A stretch of 64,000 nt of DNA from Chitinophaga horti (GTDB taxonomy: Bacteria > Bacteroidota > Bacteroidia > Chitinophagales > Chitinophagaceae), in the NCBI RefSeq assembly GCF_022867795.2, contig NZ_CP107006.1, positions 1,736,001 through 1,800,000 on the forward strand. The letters are read 5' to 3'. Shown piece after piece: positions 9,801 to 18,060 of this stretch (position 1 is its first letter; each line of letters starts with the position of its first letter). The notes under the pieces were generated by a model. It had not been told where the DNA came from. It did not search any database and worked only from the letters and a program-made list of their open reading frames with translations. The translations under genes and the position numbers were made by a program.

Positions 9801-9892
9801 GGTTGCCTGTCGCGCCGGGTAGCGCCTGCCGTGGTGGCGAACAGGAGGAATAGGAGCAGTAAGGCTCCGTGGAGTTTGTACACGTTTTTCAT
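6818..9892 (-). CDS. SusC/RagA-family TonB-dependent transporter (xyloglucan-type PUL)
   Basis: Outer-membrane TonB-dependent importer of oligosaccharides, paired with the SusD encoded next. The 1024-residue protein has a signal peptide of about 24 residues and a carboxypeptidase-regulatory-like beta domain at about 33-105 ([22 protein letters not shown]...). The hallmark [15 protein letters not shown] follows, then a plug domain with [17 protein letters not shown] and [28 protein letters not shown]. The rest is a 22-strand-type barrel ending in Phe (GLNVKF). No STN domain precedes it, so anti-sigma signalling is not expected. It starts 112 bases after the GH31 stop and probably shares its transcript. 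Confidence 0.95.
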   Translation of the reverse strand: [1024 protein letters not shown]

Positions 9893-10004
9893 AACAAGAG
9901 AATTTAGAAGATGGATGCCGCCTCGTGCTTTTGAGTCTTATATCCATGCTGTCGGGGAACGGGCGGTGTGCGTTGCTCTTACGTAGTTTTAATAGTTATC
10001 GTGG

Positions 10005-12797
10005 TCACAGGCGCTGCGTCTGCGCCTTCCCGTTATATTTTATGTTGATACTTGTTGTCATTTCCGGATCGAAGCCTTTGGCCTGTTTGGGGTGTATGTA
10101 CACAACGCGGAACAGGCGGTTGATGCCCATGCCGGGGAAGCTGCCTGTCCTGTCACCGATCTGCAGTACTTTGTCCGCCTCATTATACCGGAAGGGAATG
10201 CTGCTGAACTGTCCTTTTTCATACTGGTAATTCACGCCTTCATCTTCGTACAGCTCGAACGAGGCGTCGCGGCCGCCGTAAACGAACAGCGTAAGTGTAT
10301 CTGCCCGTTTCTCACCCGTGTATTGTATGGCCGGGCCGGCAGGTATAATGCTGCCATCGCGTACATACAGCGGCAGGCGGCCTAATGGCGCGTCGGCATT
10401 GATCGATTGCCCGCCTGTTAAGTGTTTGCCGGAGTAGAAGTCGTACCAGTTACTGCCCGCGGGGAGGTACAGGCGGCGCTGGCGTGCTTTATAATTATAT
10501 ACCGGGTTTACCAGCAAAGAAGGCCCAAACATAAACTGGTCGCCGATGCTGCGCACAGCCGTATCCTGCGGAAAGTCCATAACCAGCGCCCGCATCATGG
10601 TGTAATCCTTATGATGCGTGTGGCCCGCCAGTGAGTAGATATAAGGCATCAGCCGGTAACGGAGCCGGTTATAGTACACCATCGATTTATATTCTTCGCT
10701 GCCTTCCGGAGCGATGTTAAACACTTCACGATACGGAAACTGCCCGTGAGAGCGGAACAGCGGGCAAAACGCACCATACTGGAACCAACGGGTATTCAGC
10801 TCTCGCCATTCGGTTAACGCCTCGCCCTTTGGCGCGGGCTGGTCGTATTTATTTTCCACGAAGAAGCCACCAATATCGGTCGTCCAATAAGGCAGGCCGG
10901 ATAAAGACATATTCAGCCCTGCCGGTATCTGCCTTTCCATTTCGTCGAAGCGCGCAGCAATGTCGCCACTCCAGCTGGCTGCACCGTAACGTTGCAGTCC
11001 CGGGAAGGCCGTGCGGGTAAGGATGAACACGCGTTGATCATTGTTCGTCGCACGTTGCCCCTCGTATACACCTTTGGCATTCATCAGCGTGTACCCGTTA
11101 AAGTATTGTTCAGCAGGACCTAAAGCCGTAGGCCCCATCAGCGTTTTGCGGTGTTGGATGCTCGAATTGGAATAGATGTCCGGCTCGGAAGCGTCCAGCC
11201 ACCAGGCGTCTACGCCTTTGCTGAACAGGTGCTGGTCCATCAGTTGCCAGAAGAGTTTGCGCGCTCCGGGATGGAATGCGTCGTAGAACGTAGATACATA
11301 TCCCTTACCGATCCAGTCGCGCTGTTTATCTGCAATATTTTGTTTGTACAGCCAGCCCTTTTCGTCGAACAGCTTGTAGTTCGGAATACCTTCGTAAAAC
11401 TTCGGCCATACCGATATCATAAAATGTGTGTGATACTTTTGATGCAATTCGCCGATCATACCCTTCGCGTCCGGGAAACGATGTTCGTCGAACTGCTGAC
11501 TGCCCCAGGCGTCTTCTTTCCAGTACGACCAGTCCAGCACGATATTATCCAGCGGGATCTTTTTTTCCCGGAACGTTTTCACCGTTTGCAGGATCTCGTC
11601 CTGCGTTTTATACCGCTCCCGGCTCTGCCAGAAGCCCAGCGCCCAGTTAGGCAGTAGAGAAGCCTTACCCGTAAGCGTGCGGTATCCGCCAATCACCTCA
11701 TCCAGGTTTTGCCCGTGAACAAAGTAGTAATCGATCTTTTCGGCCGCCTCCGAACTCAGGCTCATTTTATCTTTCAGCTCTGCCGAAGGCCCCAGCCAGT
11801 TGATCGAAAAGAAAGACTGGTCCGACTCCGGTATCCATTCTATTTTAAGTTGATGTGGTGTTTGTGCTTCGATGATGCTCGGCCCGGGGTTCCAGCTTTC
11901 GCGCCAGCGGTCCAGCCGAAGCTGTCCATCCACCCAGATCTTTATGTACCCAGAAGCGGTGGTGTAGAACTTGTACAGGCCATTTTCCGCTGGTGTAAGC
12001 TTCCCCTCCCATACCACCTTACCCTTTGCCAGCGGAAATCCTTTGGGTAATCCTTGCAGTGACTCGATGTAGGTATAGGCAATATCCTGTTCCTGCCGCG
12101 CCGTATGCACCTTACCCGCCACCGAATAAGTCGCTTCCACGTCGCCCAGTTCCCCGATAGCCCTCGGTTTGCGGTCGTCTCCAAAACGCGTGATCGCATA
12201 ATTGTCCCATAAAATACCATAGTTACGGCTGGATACCAGGAAGGGCACCGCCGCGATAGCGTTATACTGTGTGAGGTCTACGTCTTTATCCTTGTAATTC
12301 ATCAGCCCCGTTTGCGGTTGACCAAGGCCGTAAAAAGCCTCATCTTCGGGCGATTCGAACGTCTGCTTTATCGCGTATAGTCCCTTTGAAGCAGCAGCAC
12401 GGAAACTTTTACCCCCGCCGGCCTTTTCCTGGAGGATAAGTTTTCCGTCCGCGTCGCGGAACGTCACCTCACCGCTGCTCAGCTGCACCGAAGCCGTGAG
12501 CGACGCCGTCTTGAGCGTCACCTTGTCGGCATCTTCCGTACTTTCCCATTTTACCCCCGGTACACCCGTGGTAACCACCATTAAACTGGGCGTTTGGGAA
12601 AAAGTATCGCCCGCACTAGCCGTTACGTGAATGATCTTGTCGGATACCACCTGCAGTTTTACCTGCCGGGCACCTCCGGAAGTGGGGGACGCAAGTTGAA
12701 TAAGCAGCCCGTCGGGAAGTTTTTCGACCTTCCCGGGCTGCGTGCGAAAGGAGAATAGAACGATAAGTACCAGGAGCCCTGTCATACTGATTTTCAT
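10005..12797 (-). CDS. GH31 alpha-xylosidase-like glycoside hydrolase with PA14 insert
   Basis: Retaining exo-alpha-glycosidase, probably an alpha-xylosidase removing xylose from xyloglucan oligosaccharides in the periplasm. The 930-residue protein has a short signal peptide. A galactose-mutarotase-like N-terminal domain is interrupted by a PA14 domain at about 230-355 (VVWEGKLTPAENGLYKFYTTASGYIKIWVDG split across two strands), as in known xyloglucan-active GH31 enzymes. The TIM barrel carries the nucleophile in WWLDASEPD (Asp about 535) and the acid/base in WSGDIAARF (Asp about 612). The typical C-terminal signature GPSLLVNPVYNYKARQR and a beta domain follow. It is the first gene of the operon with SusC, SusD and the PKD lipoprotein. 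Alpha-glucosidase activity cannot be excluded. Confidence 0.9.
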   Translation of the reverse strand: MKISMTGLLVLIVLFSFRTQPGKVEKLPDGLLIQLASPTSGGARQVKLQVVSDKIIHVTASAGDTFSQTPSLMVVTTGVPGVKWESTEDADKVTLKTASLTASVQLSSGEVTFRDADGKLILQEKAGGGKSFRAAASKGLYAIKQTFESPEDEAFYGLGQPQTGLMNYKDKDVDLTQYNAIAAVPFLVSSRNYGILWDNYAITRFGDDRKPRAIGELGDVEATYSVAGKVHTARQEQDIAYTYIESLQGLPKGFPLAKGKVVWEGKLTPAENGLYKFYTTASGYIKIWVDGQLRLDRWRESWNPGPSIIEAQTPHQLKIEWIPESDQSFFSINWLGPSAELKDKMSLSSEAAEKIDYYFVHGQNLDEVIGGYRTLTGKASLLPNWALGFWQSRERYKTQDEILQTVKTFREKKIPLDNIVLDWSYWKEDAWGSQQFDEHRFPDAKGMIGELHQKYHTHFMISVWPKFYEGIPNYKLFDEKGWLYKQNIADKQRDWIGKGYVSTFYDAFHPGARKLFWQLMDQHLFSKGVDAWWLDASEPDIYSNSSIQHRKTLMGPTALGPAEQYFNGYTLMNAKGVYEGQRATNNDQRVFILTRTAFPGLQRYGAASWSGDIAARFDEMERQIPAGLNMSLSGLPYWTTDIGGFFVENKYDQPAPKGEALTEWRELNTRWFQYGAFCPLFRSHGQFPYREVFNIAPEGSEEYKSMVYYNRLRYRLMPYIYSLAGHTHHKDYTMMRALVMDFPQDTAVRSIGDQFMFGPSLLVNPVYNYKARQRRLYLPAGSNWYDFYSGKHLTGGQSINADAPLGRLPLYVRDGSIIPAGPAIQYTGEKRADTLTLFVYGGRDASFELYEDEGVNYQYEKGQFSSIPFRYNEADKVLQIGDRTGSFPGMGINRLFRVVYIHPKQAKGFDPEMTTSINIKYNGKAQTQRL

Positions 12798-12825
12798 ACG
12801 CGGTGGAATTGTGATACGTGTATGG

Positions 12826-12833
12826 CAAATGTA
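12826..12833 (-). promoter_or_regulatory. -7 promoter element of the GH31-SusCD operon
   Basis: TACATTTG on the minus strand is an exact TAnnTTTG match 28 bases before the GH31 ATG. No clear TTTG -33 element is seen at the right distance, so the promoter may need an activator such as the nearby HTCS. Confidence 0.5.
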
Positions 12834-13027
12834 GCGTGGTGGTGCATAGGCAGTGGTATGGGTATGTTTTCGATTGGGGTGCGATTTGTTAACCGGGAGG
12901 GGGAGAAAAGTTGCCCGGAGGGGGTGGATTTGTTAATGAAAGGTGGGTGGTGTAAATTTTCGTCCGGATTATCTAACCCGGGTGTAAGCCTATTTCTGGA
13001 AGAAATTGAGGGTTTTTCCAGTGCACG

Positions 13028-13070
13028 GAACCATCACTGGACCATCACTGAACCATCACTGAACCATCCG
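13028..13070. repeat. 11-bp tandem repeat, about four units
   Basis: Units read GAACCATCACT, GGACCATCACT, GAACCATCACT and a partial GAACCATCCG. The repeat lies in the gap upstream of the GH31 promoter. Confidence 0.85.
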
Positions 13071-13140
13071 AACCCCTTTGTCCGGATAGTCAATATGGGA
13101 AAGATGAGGTTGATGGATTAACTTGAGGATTTAATCCGCC

Positions 13141-13159
13141 AAGTGTAATAAATACACTT
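13141..13159. repeat. Short inverted repeat upstream of the small membrane protein
   Basis: AAGTGTA (13141-13147) and TACACTT (13153-13159) are a perfect 7-bp dyad with a 5-base centre, followed by TTTGAC. It could be an operator or a weak terminator about 100 bases before the next start codon. Confidence 0.5.
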
Positions 13160-13256
13160 TTGACCCGAGCGGTAATTTATTGTAGCGGATTATGTTGATG
13201 ACACTTATTGTTTAGTAGTTAGGCTCACCCTCATCAGGCCCCGTGTTACCCGCGCA

Positions 13257-13673
13257 ATGAAGCTGCTAACGCTTTTCGCTGTGATACTTTTCGTGGCGGC
13301 TATAGCTGGCGTGTTTATAGACGGACCTCGTTGGCTACTTTTCTTCGTTATTCCAGGGTGTGTGTTGATGACAATAAGCGCTCTTCTCAGAGATTATGAG
13401 GTGATTGGTTCTATATTGCTGGCACCAGGTGAGATTTCCGTTCACAATCACGATAGGTTACTTGTATTCCGTCTTGGAGAAATAGATCAGGTCGGGTGGC
13501 AAGTCGGATACTGTGATCAACACCATGTAGGTGAAAATATTCCGGTGATTTACCTGCCCGGAAATGATACAGTTTTGTTTCCGGATGAAACCGTAATGGT
13601 GGAGATCATTGTATTAAGCATCCTCTTTATTGCTTCAGCTATCTACGTCTTAATAATCATCCGTCGAAACTAA
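13257..13673 (+). CDS. Small membrane protein of unknown function
   Basis: A 138-residue protein without a recognised family. Two N-terminal hydrophobic helices (about 2-20 and 27-45) are followed by about 60 soluble residues with a beta-like pattern (IGSILLAPGEISVHNHDRL..., LGEIDQVGWQVGY...). A third hydrophobic helix lies near 113-134, with a basic tail IIRRN. Two N-terminal helices and a soluble beta stretch recall small PH-like membrane proteins, but this is only a resemblance. The gene stands alone between the divergent GH31 operon and the convergent HTCS gene, with an inverted repeat before it and a hairpin after it. Its reading frame and the hairpin just after the stop support a real gene. 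Confidence 0.6.
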   Translation: MKLLTLFAVILFVAAIAGVFIDGPRWLLFFVIPGCVLMTISALLRDYEVIGSILLAPGEISVHNHDRLLVFRLGEIDQVGWQVGYCDQHHVGENIPVIYLPGNDTVLFPDETVMVEIIVLSILFIASAIYVLIIIRRN

Positions 13674-13681
13674 CGCTTTTT

Positions 13682-13702
13682 ACAGCCATAAATGATGGCT
13701 GT
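13682..13702 (+). terminator. Hairpin after the small membrane protein gene
   Basis: ACAGCCAT (13682-13689) and ATGGCTGT (13695-13702) form a perfect 8-bp stem 9 bases after the stop. No T-tract follows, so termination strength is uncertain. Confidence 0.45.
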
Positions 13703-13809
13703 CTCTGCATCGTTCAAACCCTCCACCACACGAATTCTCACTCCAAAAATGTCACGTTGTCCCTACCTCAAACTCACTCGCCCCTACCTTCCCATCACCA
13801 CAATTCCCT

Positions 13810-13980
13810 CACCTTTGCACTGCCCGCAATCACCGGTCAACAGTGCCCGGTGCGTGCGATTACAACCGTCGAAAGGACGGATGTACCATGCACTGGCGGT
13901 GCAGTTCTTTGACATATTGGTTAGAAAAATCTGGCTGGCTTACCGTATTGGTAGGGGAGTGCGGGGCTCCCTTACCTTTT
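13810..13980 (+). ncRNA. Candidate structured small RNA with boxA-like element and terminator
   Basis: Within the 306-base gap 13674-13979 a promoter-like CACCTTTG (13810-13817, one mismatch to TAnnTTTG) is followed by three short hairpins. Their arms are 13831-13836/13847-13852, CCGTC 13866-13870 with GACGG 13876-13880, and TGCAC 13889-13893 with GTGCA 13899-13903. Next is AGTTCTTTGACATATTGG (13903-13920), which resembles, from memory, the boxA-like leader before rRNA genes in Bacteroidota. Last is a 9-bp stem (13951-13959/13967-13975, one mismatch) followed by CTTTTT. The order promoter, hairpins, terminator suggests a transcript of about 150 nt, overlapping the end of the convergent HTCS gene by a base or so. 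No coding potential is seen. It could also be an rRNA-leader remnant. Confidence 0.3.
13951..13980 (+). terminator. Terminator-like hairpin at the end of the candidate RNA
   Basis: GTAGGGGAG (13951-13959) and CTCCCTTAC (13967-13975) pair with one mismatch, followed by CTTTTT on the plus strand. The minus strand, which would serve the HTCS gene, has no adjacent T-run. Confidence 0.5.
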
Positions 13981-16900
13981 TATCCCTTAAACTTCGCTGC
14001 ATAAGCGGAAGGCAATACCTTAAACTCATTCTTAAAATACCTCGCGAAGTACTTCGGATTGTTGAATCCTACTTCATAAGCCACTTCCGCCACGGTTAGC
14101 TGACTCTTTTCGAGCAGACCGGCGGCGCGTTTCAGCCGAATAAGACGGATGAACTCAAGTGGGGTTTTACCGGTAAGGGCCAGTATCTTTTTGTAAGCGG
14201 TCACGCGGCTCATGAACAGGGCTTTGCTGAGGTCTTCTACAGAGAAGTCGGGGTTGCCGATGTGCTGTTCTACGATGGCGGTGGCTTTGGCCATCAGCTG
14301 CTCGTCCGCAGGCGTTATCTCGGGCTGGGAGGGGTTCACCTCCAGTTTCTTACGATAGGTGTCCCGCAGGGAGGCTTGCTGGGCGATGATGTTCCGCAAC
14401 CGCGACAGCAGCATACCGAAGTTGAACGGTTTGGTGATGTAGTCGGTAGCACCCAATTCCAGGGCTTCTACCTGGTCGGCTTCGGCGGCGCGTGCGGTAA
14501 GCAGTACGATCGGGATATGGGCAGTGTCGTGGTTGCGGCGCACTTTGCGGCAAAACTCGAGGCCGTCCATGCCGGGCATGGCAACGTCGCTCACGATGAG
14601 GTCGGGGAGTTGCTGTTGCAGCAGGTCCCAGGCTACGCGGCCGTTTGGTGCTTCGGTAATGTGGAAGTAGAGGCGCAGATTGTCTTTCAGGTAAAAGCGG
14701 AAGTCTTCATTGTCTTCCACTAACAGGAGTGCAGGCTTTTTGCCGGTGCGCACTGCCACAGGGGCTGGCTCGGGAATGCCGGTGGCCATTACTTCGCTTT
14801 GGGGTGCTGTAACGGCGGGTAAATGAGCATCACCGAGCGGGAACAGGATGGTGAAACAGCTGCCGGATTCCGGGGCGCTATCCACCGATATAGTGCCGCT
14901 GTGGAGTTTGACGAACTCGCTGGTGATACTCAGACCGATACCGCTGCCCTGGTTCAGCAGGTCGCCGGGCAATTCATGCTGGAAGAAGCGGTCGAAAATG
15001 CGTTGTTGCTGTTCTAAGGGGATGCCGATTCCGGTATCTTTCACACTGATCTGGCAGGCTTCGGGCAGGCGTTGTACGCTGACGGTAATGCGGCCGTTAT
15101 CTGGTGTAAACTTAAAGGCGTTGGAGAGTAGGTTGAAGATGATCTTCTCCACTTTATCGGCATCGTAGGGCATGGGCAGCTCGCTCACATTGCTCTCGAA
15201 GTGCAGGCGGATGTGTTTCTTCTCCGACAGGTCGGAAAAGGATTGGGTGAGCTCACGCACGAAACGTACCATATCGCCTTCTGCCGTGTGCAGTTTCAGT
15301 TCCTGCATCTCCAGTTTGCGGAAGTCGAGCAGCTGGTTTACGAGGTTTAATAGTCTGCGGGCGTTGCGTTGTATGAGGGTAAGCTGTTTCTGAGATTGTT
15401 CATCATCGTTCTGCTTTTGCAACTTTTCCAATGGCGCAAGTATCAGGCTGAGTGGCGTACGAAACTCGTGGCTGATGTTGGTGAAGAAGCGGATTTTCAG
15501 GGCGTCCAGTTCATGCATACGCTGTGCTTCCTGCCGTTCCTGGGTAATGCGGAAACGCATCCGTTCCCGGTCGAGTAATATACGACGGGCGAGCCACAGG
15601 GCGCCGGCGATCAGCAGCGCGTACAGGCAAAAGGCGAGGGGCGAACGCCAGAAGGGGGGCTGCACGGTAATACGCAGGCTTTGTTCCTGCCCCTGCCACT
15701 CTCCATCGCTGTTCACGGCTTTCACGCGAAAGGTATATGTACCCGGATCGAGGTTGGTGTAGGTGGCTTTACGGTTAGTTCCTGCAGGCACCCAGTCTTT
15801 ATCAAACCCCTCCATCTTATACATGTAACGGTTCTTCTCCGGGTGGAAATAGTTCAGCGCCGCAAACGATACGGAAAACACGTTCTCGCGGTGTTTTAGT
15901 TTGAGCGCAGGCAGTTGGGTGATGGCCTGTTCCAGTATCACGCGGCCGTTCAGTTTTTCACCGGCAGTAAGCTGGCGATTGAATATCTCGATCCCCGTAA
16001 ACACTAACGGCGGTGCATATCCCGTAGCGGTAATCGCATCAGGGTAAAACAAATTGAAACCATTGGCCCCACCGAAAAGCAGCTCACCTTTACGGGTCTT
16101 CAATGCTGCATTCTCATTAAACTCTTTGCCCTGCAGGCCGTCTGCCTCGTCGTAATTCTTGAACCGGAATTGTTTAGTATCCACCCGGGTAAGGCCGCTG
16201 GTAGTACTCATCCATAACTGTCCCTGGTTATCTTGCAGGATGTTTAATACGGTGTTCTCCGGCAATCCATCTTCTTTACGGAATGTGCGGATGTCGCGCG
16301 TGGCGGGGTCATATAGGTTCAATCCCTCCCGCGTACCGGCCCATATACGGCGTTGCGCATCTTCGTACAGGCATATGACGTTATTGTTGCTTAACGCGCC
16401 GTTCCTTACAGATAGTGAATCGTATCTGCCCCCGGAAGGATCAAATATAGCGATGCCGTTTGCTGTACCTAATACCAGTCGCCCGTCTCGGTCCTCGATA
16501 ATGGCCGCAATGTAATTCGACTGTGCCAGGCTTTGCCGATAGGTCGTAAAGTTGTTTTCCTTGGGTTGATACAAGGCCAGTCCACCGCCCAAAGTGCCGA
16601 TCCACAGGCGCTGCCGGCTGTCTTCAAATAACTCCCAGATGTTGTTGTTCGGCAAGCTGTTTGCATCCCCCGGTTGCTGCCGGTAATGCACGAACCGGCC
16701 GTTCTCCATCCGGTCCAGTCCACCCGTATAGGTGCCTATCCAAAGCCGCTGCTGGTGGTCTATGAGCAAACTTACAATTACGTTATGGCTGATGCTCGAC
16801 GGGTTGGCCGGATCATGTTTGTACTGCGTAAACCGCCCGCTGCCCCGGTCAAAGTAGATCAACCCGCCGCCATTGGTACCTATCCATAAGTTGCCTTTTG

Positions 16901-18008
16901 CATCTTCCACGAAACGGTTTACATCATCGAATGGCAGGCTTTGGGTGTGGTAGGATTGATGTTGATATAAAGGAAACTTCTCGATATTTTCATGATAATA
17001 GCTGATGCCTTTTTTATAGGTGCCTATCCATACAATGCCGCTGCTGTCGCGGTATAGCGAGGTAATGCTGTTCTGGCTTAAGCTCTTTGGGTTCGAGGCA
17101 TTGTGTAGCAGGTATTGTACGCGCTGATCTTTTTTGTGGAGCAGGTTCACGCCGCCATGATCGGTGCCGATCCAGATCTGCCCTTTGTTATCCTGCGCCA
17201 CACCGCGCACAATGTCGGTATTAAGTCCGCGCCCCTGCGCGTAATGCGTGACCTTGCCGGTACCGGTTTGCAGGTAATACACGCCGCGGCCTTCGCTGAT
17301 GCAGTAAAGCCAGATGTCGCCGTCTGCATCGGCCATCAGTCCAAAATTCTGACCGGCTGCACCCTGCGCGAAATGGTAGCGCTGTAACACGCCACCATTG
17401 CCCGGATGCAGTTTCTCCACGATACCATTGTGATGCGCTACCCATATGTTGCCGCGCTGGTCTTCGGTTATAGCCGCAACGGTATCAGTGGCAATGGTGC
17501 TGAATCCTTTGTGACGCACGGCCAGCGTTTGGCCTGGCTGTGGATTATGCCGGTACAGTCCTGCGTTGGGATGAACAAACCAGTATTGCCCTTTCGCAGT
17601 TTTCAGTATCGAAGTAATGATGCCGGCAGGGATGTGCAAACGTTGCAACTCGGCCGCCGTATTACGGATAAACTTCTCGGTACGTGGATCATACAGGTTT
17701 TGCGTCGAGCCTGCGGACACCCACAGCAGTCCGCCCGGCCCCTCCGACAGTCTCGTCACGATGTCGTCGGATATGGTAGCGGAATCTCTCAGGTCATGAC
17801 GAAATACTTTAAACTCGTAACCGTCATACCGGTTCAGGCCCGACATGGTGCTGAACCACATAAAGCCCTTGCTGTCCTGCAGGATATTATTTACCTGGTT
17901 GTTGGAAAGTCCCTGTGTAATATCGGCCCTGCTGAAAGGGAATGGATCGGTCTGTGCGGCTACATACAGTCGAACGAACAGTAATAATATGAGGATCAGG
18001 TATCTCAT
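13980..18008 (-). CDS. Hybrid two-component system regulator (HTCS): periplasmic propeller sensor, kinase, receiver, AraC
   Basis: One-protein glycan sensor and transcription activator spanning the inner membrane. The 1342-residue protein starts with a signal peptide (about 1-18). Some 700 residues of two-bladed-propeller repeats follow, including several copies of the W-I/M-GT motif (WIGTDHGGVNLL, WIGTNGGGLIYF, WIGTLGGGLALY), then a Y_Y_Y domain at about 700-765 and a helix near 775-795. The HisKA domain carries FFTNISHEFRTP (phospho-His about 847), followed by a HATPase. The receiver has LIVSDVAMP (phospho-Asp about 1141), and the C-terminus is an AraC helix-turn-helix (SRVTAYKKILALTGKTPLEFI). 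It is divergent from the pectin methylesterase and lies upstream of the GH31-SusCD operon, either of which could be its target. Its ligand is not deducible. Confidence 0.95.
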   Translation of the reverse strand: MRYLILILLLFVRLYVAAQTDPFPFSRADITQGLSNNQVNNILQDSKGFMWFSTMSGLNRYDGYEFKVFRHDLRDSATISDDIVTRLSEGPGGLLWVSAGSTQNLYDPRTEKFIRNTAAELQRLHIPAGIITSILKTAKGQYWFVHPNAGLYRHNPQPGQTLAVRHKGFSTIATDTVAAITEDQRGNIWVAHHNGIVEKLHPGNGGVLQRYHFAQGAAGQNFGLMADADGDIWLYCISEGRGVYYLQTGTGKVTHYAQGRGLNTDIVRGVAQDNKGQIWIGTDHGGVNLLHKKDQRVQYLLHNASNPKSLSQNSITSLYRDSSGIVWIGTYKKGISYYHENIEKFPLYQHQSYHTQSLPFDDVNRFVEDAKGNLWIGTNGGGLIYFDRGSGRFTQYKHDPANPSSISHNVIVSLLIDHQQRLWIGTYTGGLDRMENGRFVHYRQQPGDANSLPNNNIWELFEDSRQRLWIGTLGGGLALYQPKENNFTTYRQSLAQSNYIAAIIEDRDGRLVLGTANGIAIFDPSGGRYDSLSVRNGALSNNNVICLYEDAQRRIWAGTREGLNLYDPATRDIRTFRKEDGLPENTVLNILQDNQGQLWMSTTSGLTRVDTKQFRFKNYDEADGLQGKEFNENAALKTRKGELLFGGANGFNLFYPDAITATGYAPPLVFTGIEIFNRQLTAGEKLNGRVILEQAITQLPALKLKHRENVFSVSFAALNYFHPEKNRYMYKMEGFDKDWVPAGTNRKATYTNLDPGTYTFRVKAVNSDGEWQGQEQSLRITVQPPFWRSPLAFCLYALLIAGALWLARRILLDRERMRFRITQERQEAQRMHELDALKIRFFTNISHEFRTPLSLILAPLEKLQKQNDDEQSQKQLTLIQRNARRLLNLVNQLLDFRKLEMQELKLHTAEGDMVRFVRELTQSFSDLSEKKHIRLHFESNVSELPMPYDADKVEKIIFNLLSNAFKFTPDNGRITVSVQRLPEACQISVKDTGIGIPLEQQQRIFDRFFQHELPGDLLNQGSGIGLSITSEFVKLHSGTISVDSAPESGSCFTILFPLGDAHLPAVTAPQSEVMATGIPEPAPVAVRTGKKPALLLVEDNEDFRFYLKDNLRLYFHITEAPNGRVAWDLLQQQLPDLIVSDVAMPGMDGLEFCRKVRRNHDTAHIPIVLLTARAAEADQVEALELGATDYITKPFNFGMLLSRLRNIIAQQASLRDTYRKKLEVNPSQPEITPADEQLMAKATAIVEQHIGNPDFSVEDLSKALFMSRVTAYKKILALTGKTPLEFIRLIRLKRAAGLLEKSQLTVAEVAYEVGFNNPKYFARYFKNEFKVLPSAYAAKFKG

Positions 18009-18060
18009 GAACGTGTGTGGAATCGGAATGTCTCAAGTTAACGAAAGAGCTTAAAAAAGA

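Larger units (their letters stand above)
12798..13256. other. Intergenic gap with GH31 promoter, G-rich patch and short repeats
   Basis: This 459-base gap separates the divergent GH31 operon and the small membrane protein gene. It holds the GH31 promoter, a G-rich patch at 12893-12927 with two related CCGG(G)AGGGGG units, an 11-bp tandem repeat at 13028-13070 and an inverted repeat at 13141-13159. No credible gene is seen; open frames here lack family signals. Confidence 0.6.

Noticed and set aside
12893..12927. G-quadruplex in the GH31 upstream gap
   Set aside because: Only some of the G-runs reach three, so a stable quadruplex is not well supported.
13028..13070. Possible CRISPR array
   Set aside because: Units are 11 bp with no spacers and no cas genes in the window.
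12822..13121. 99-residue frame in the GH31 upstream gap
   Set aside because: Spans the promoter, G-rich patch and tandem repeat and has no recognisable motif.
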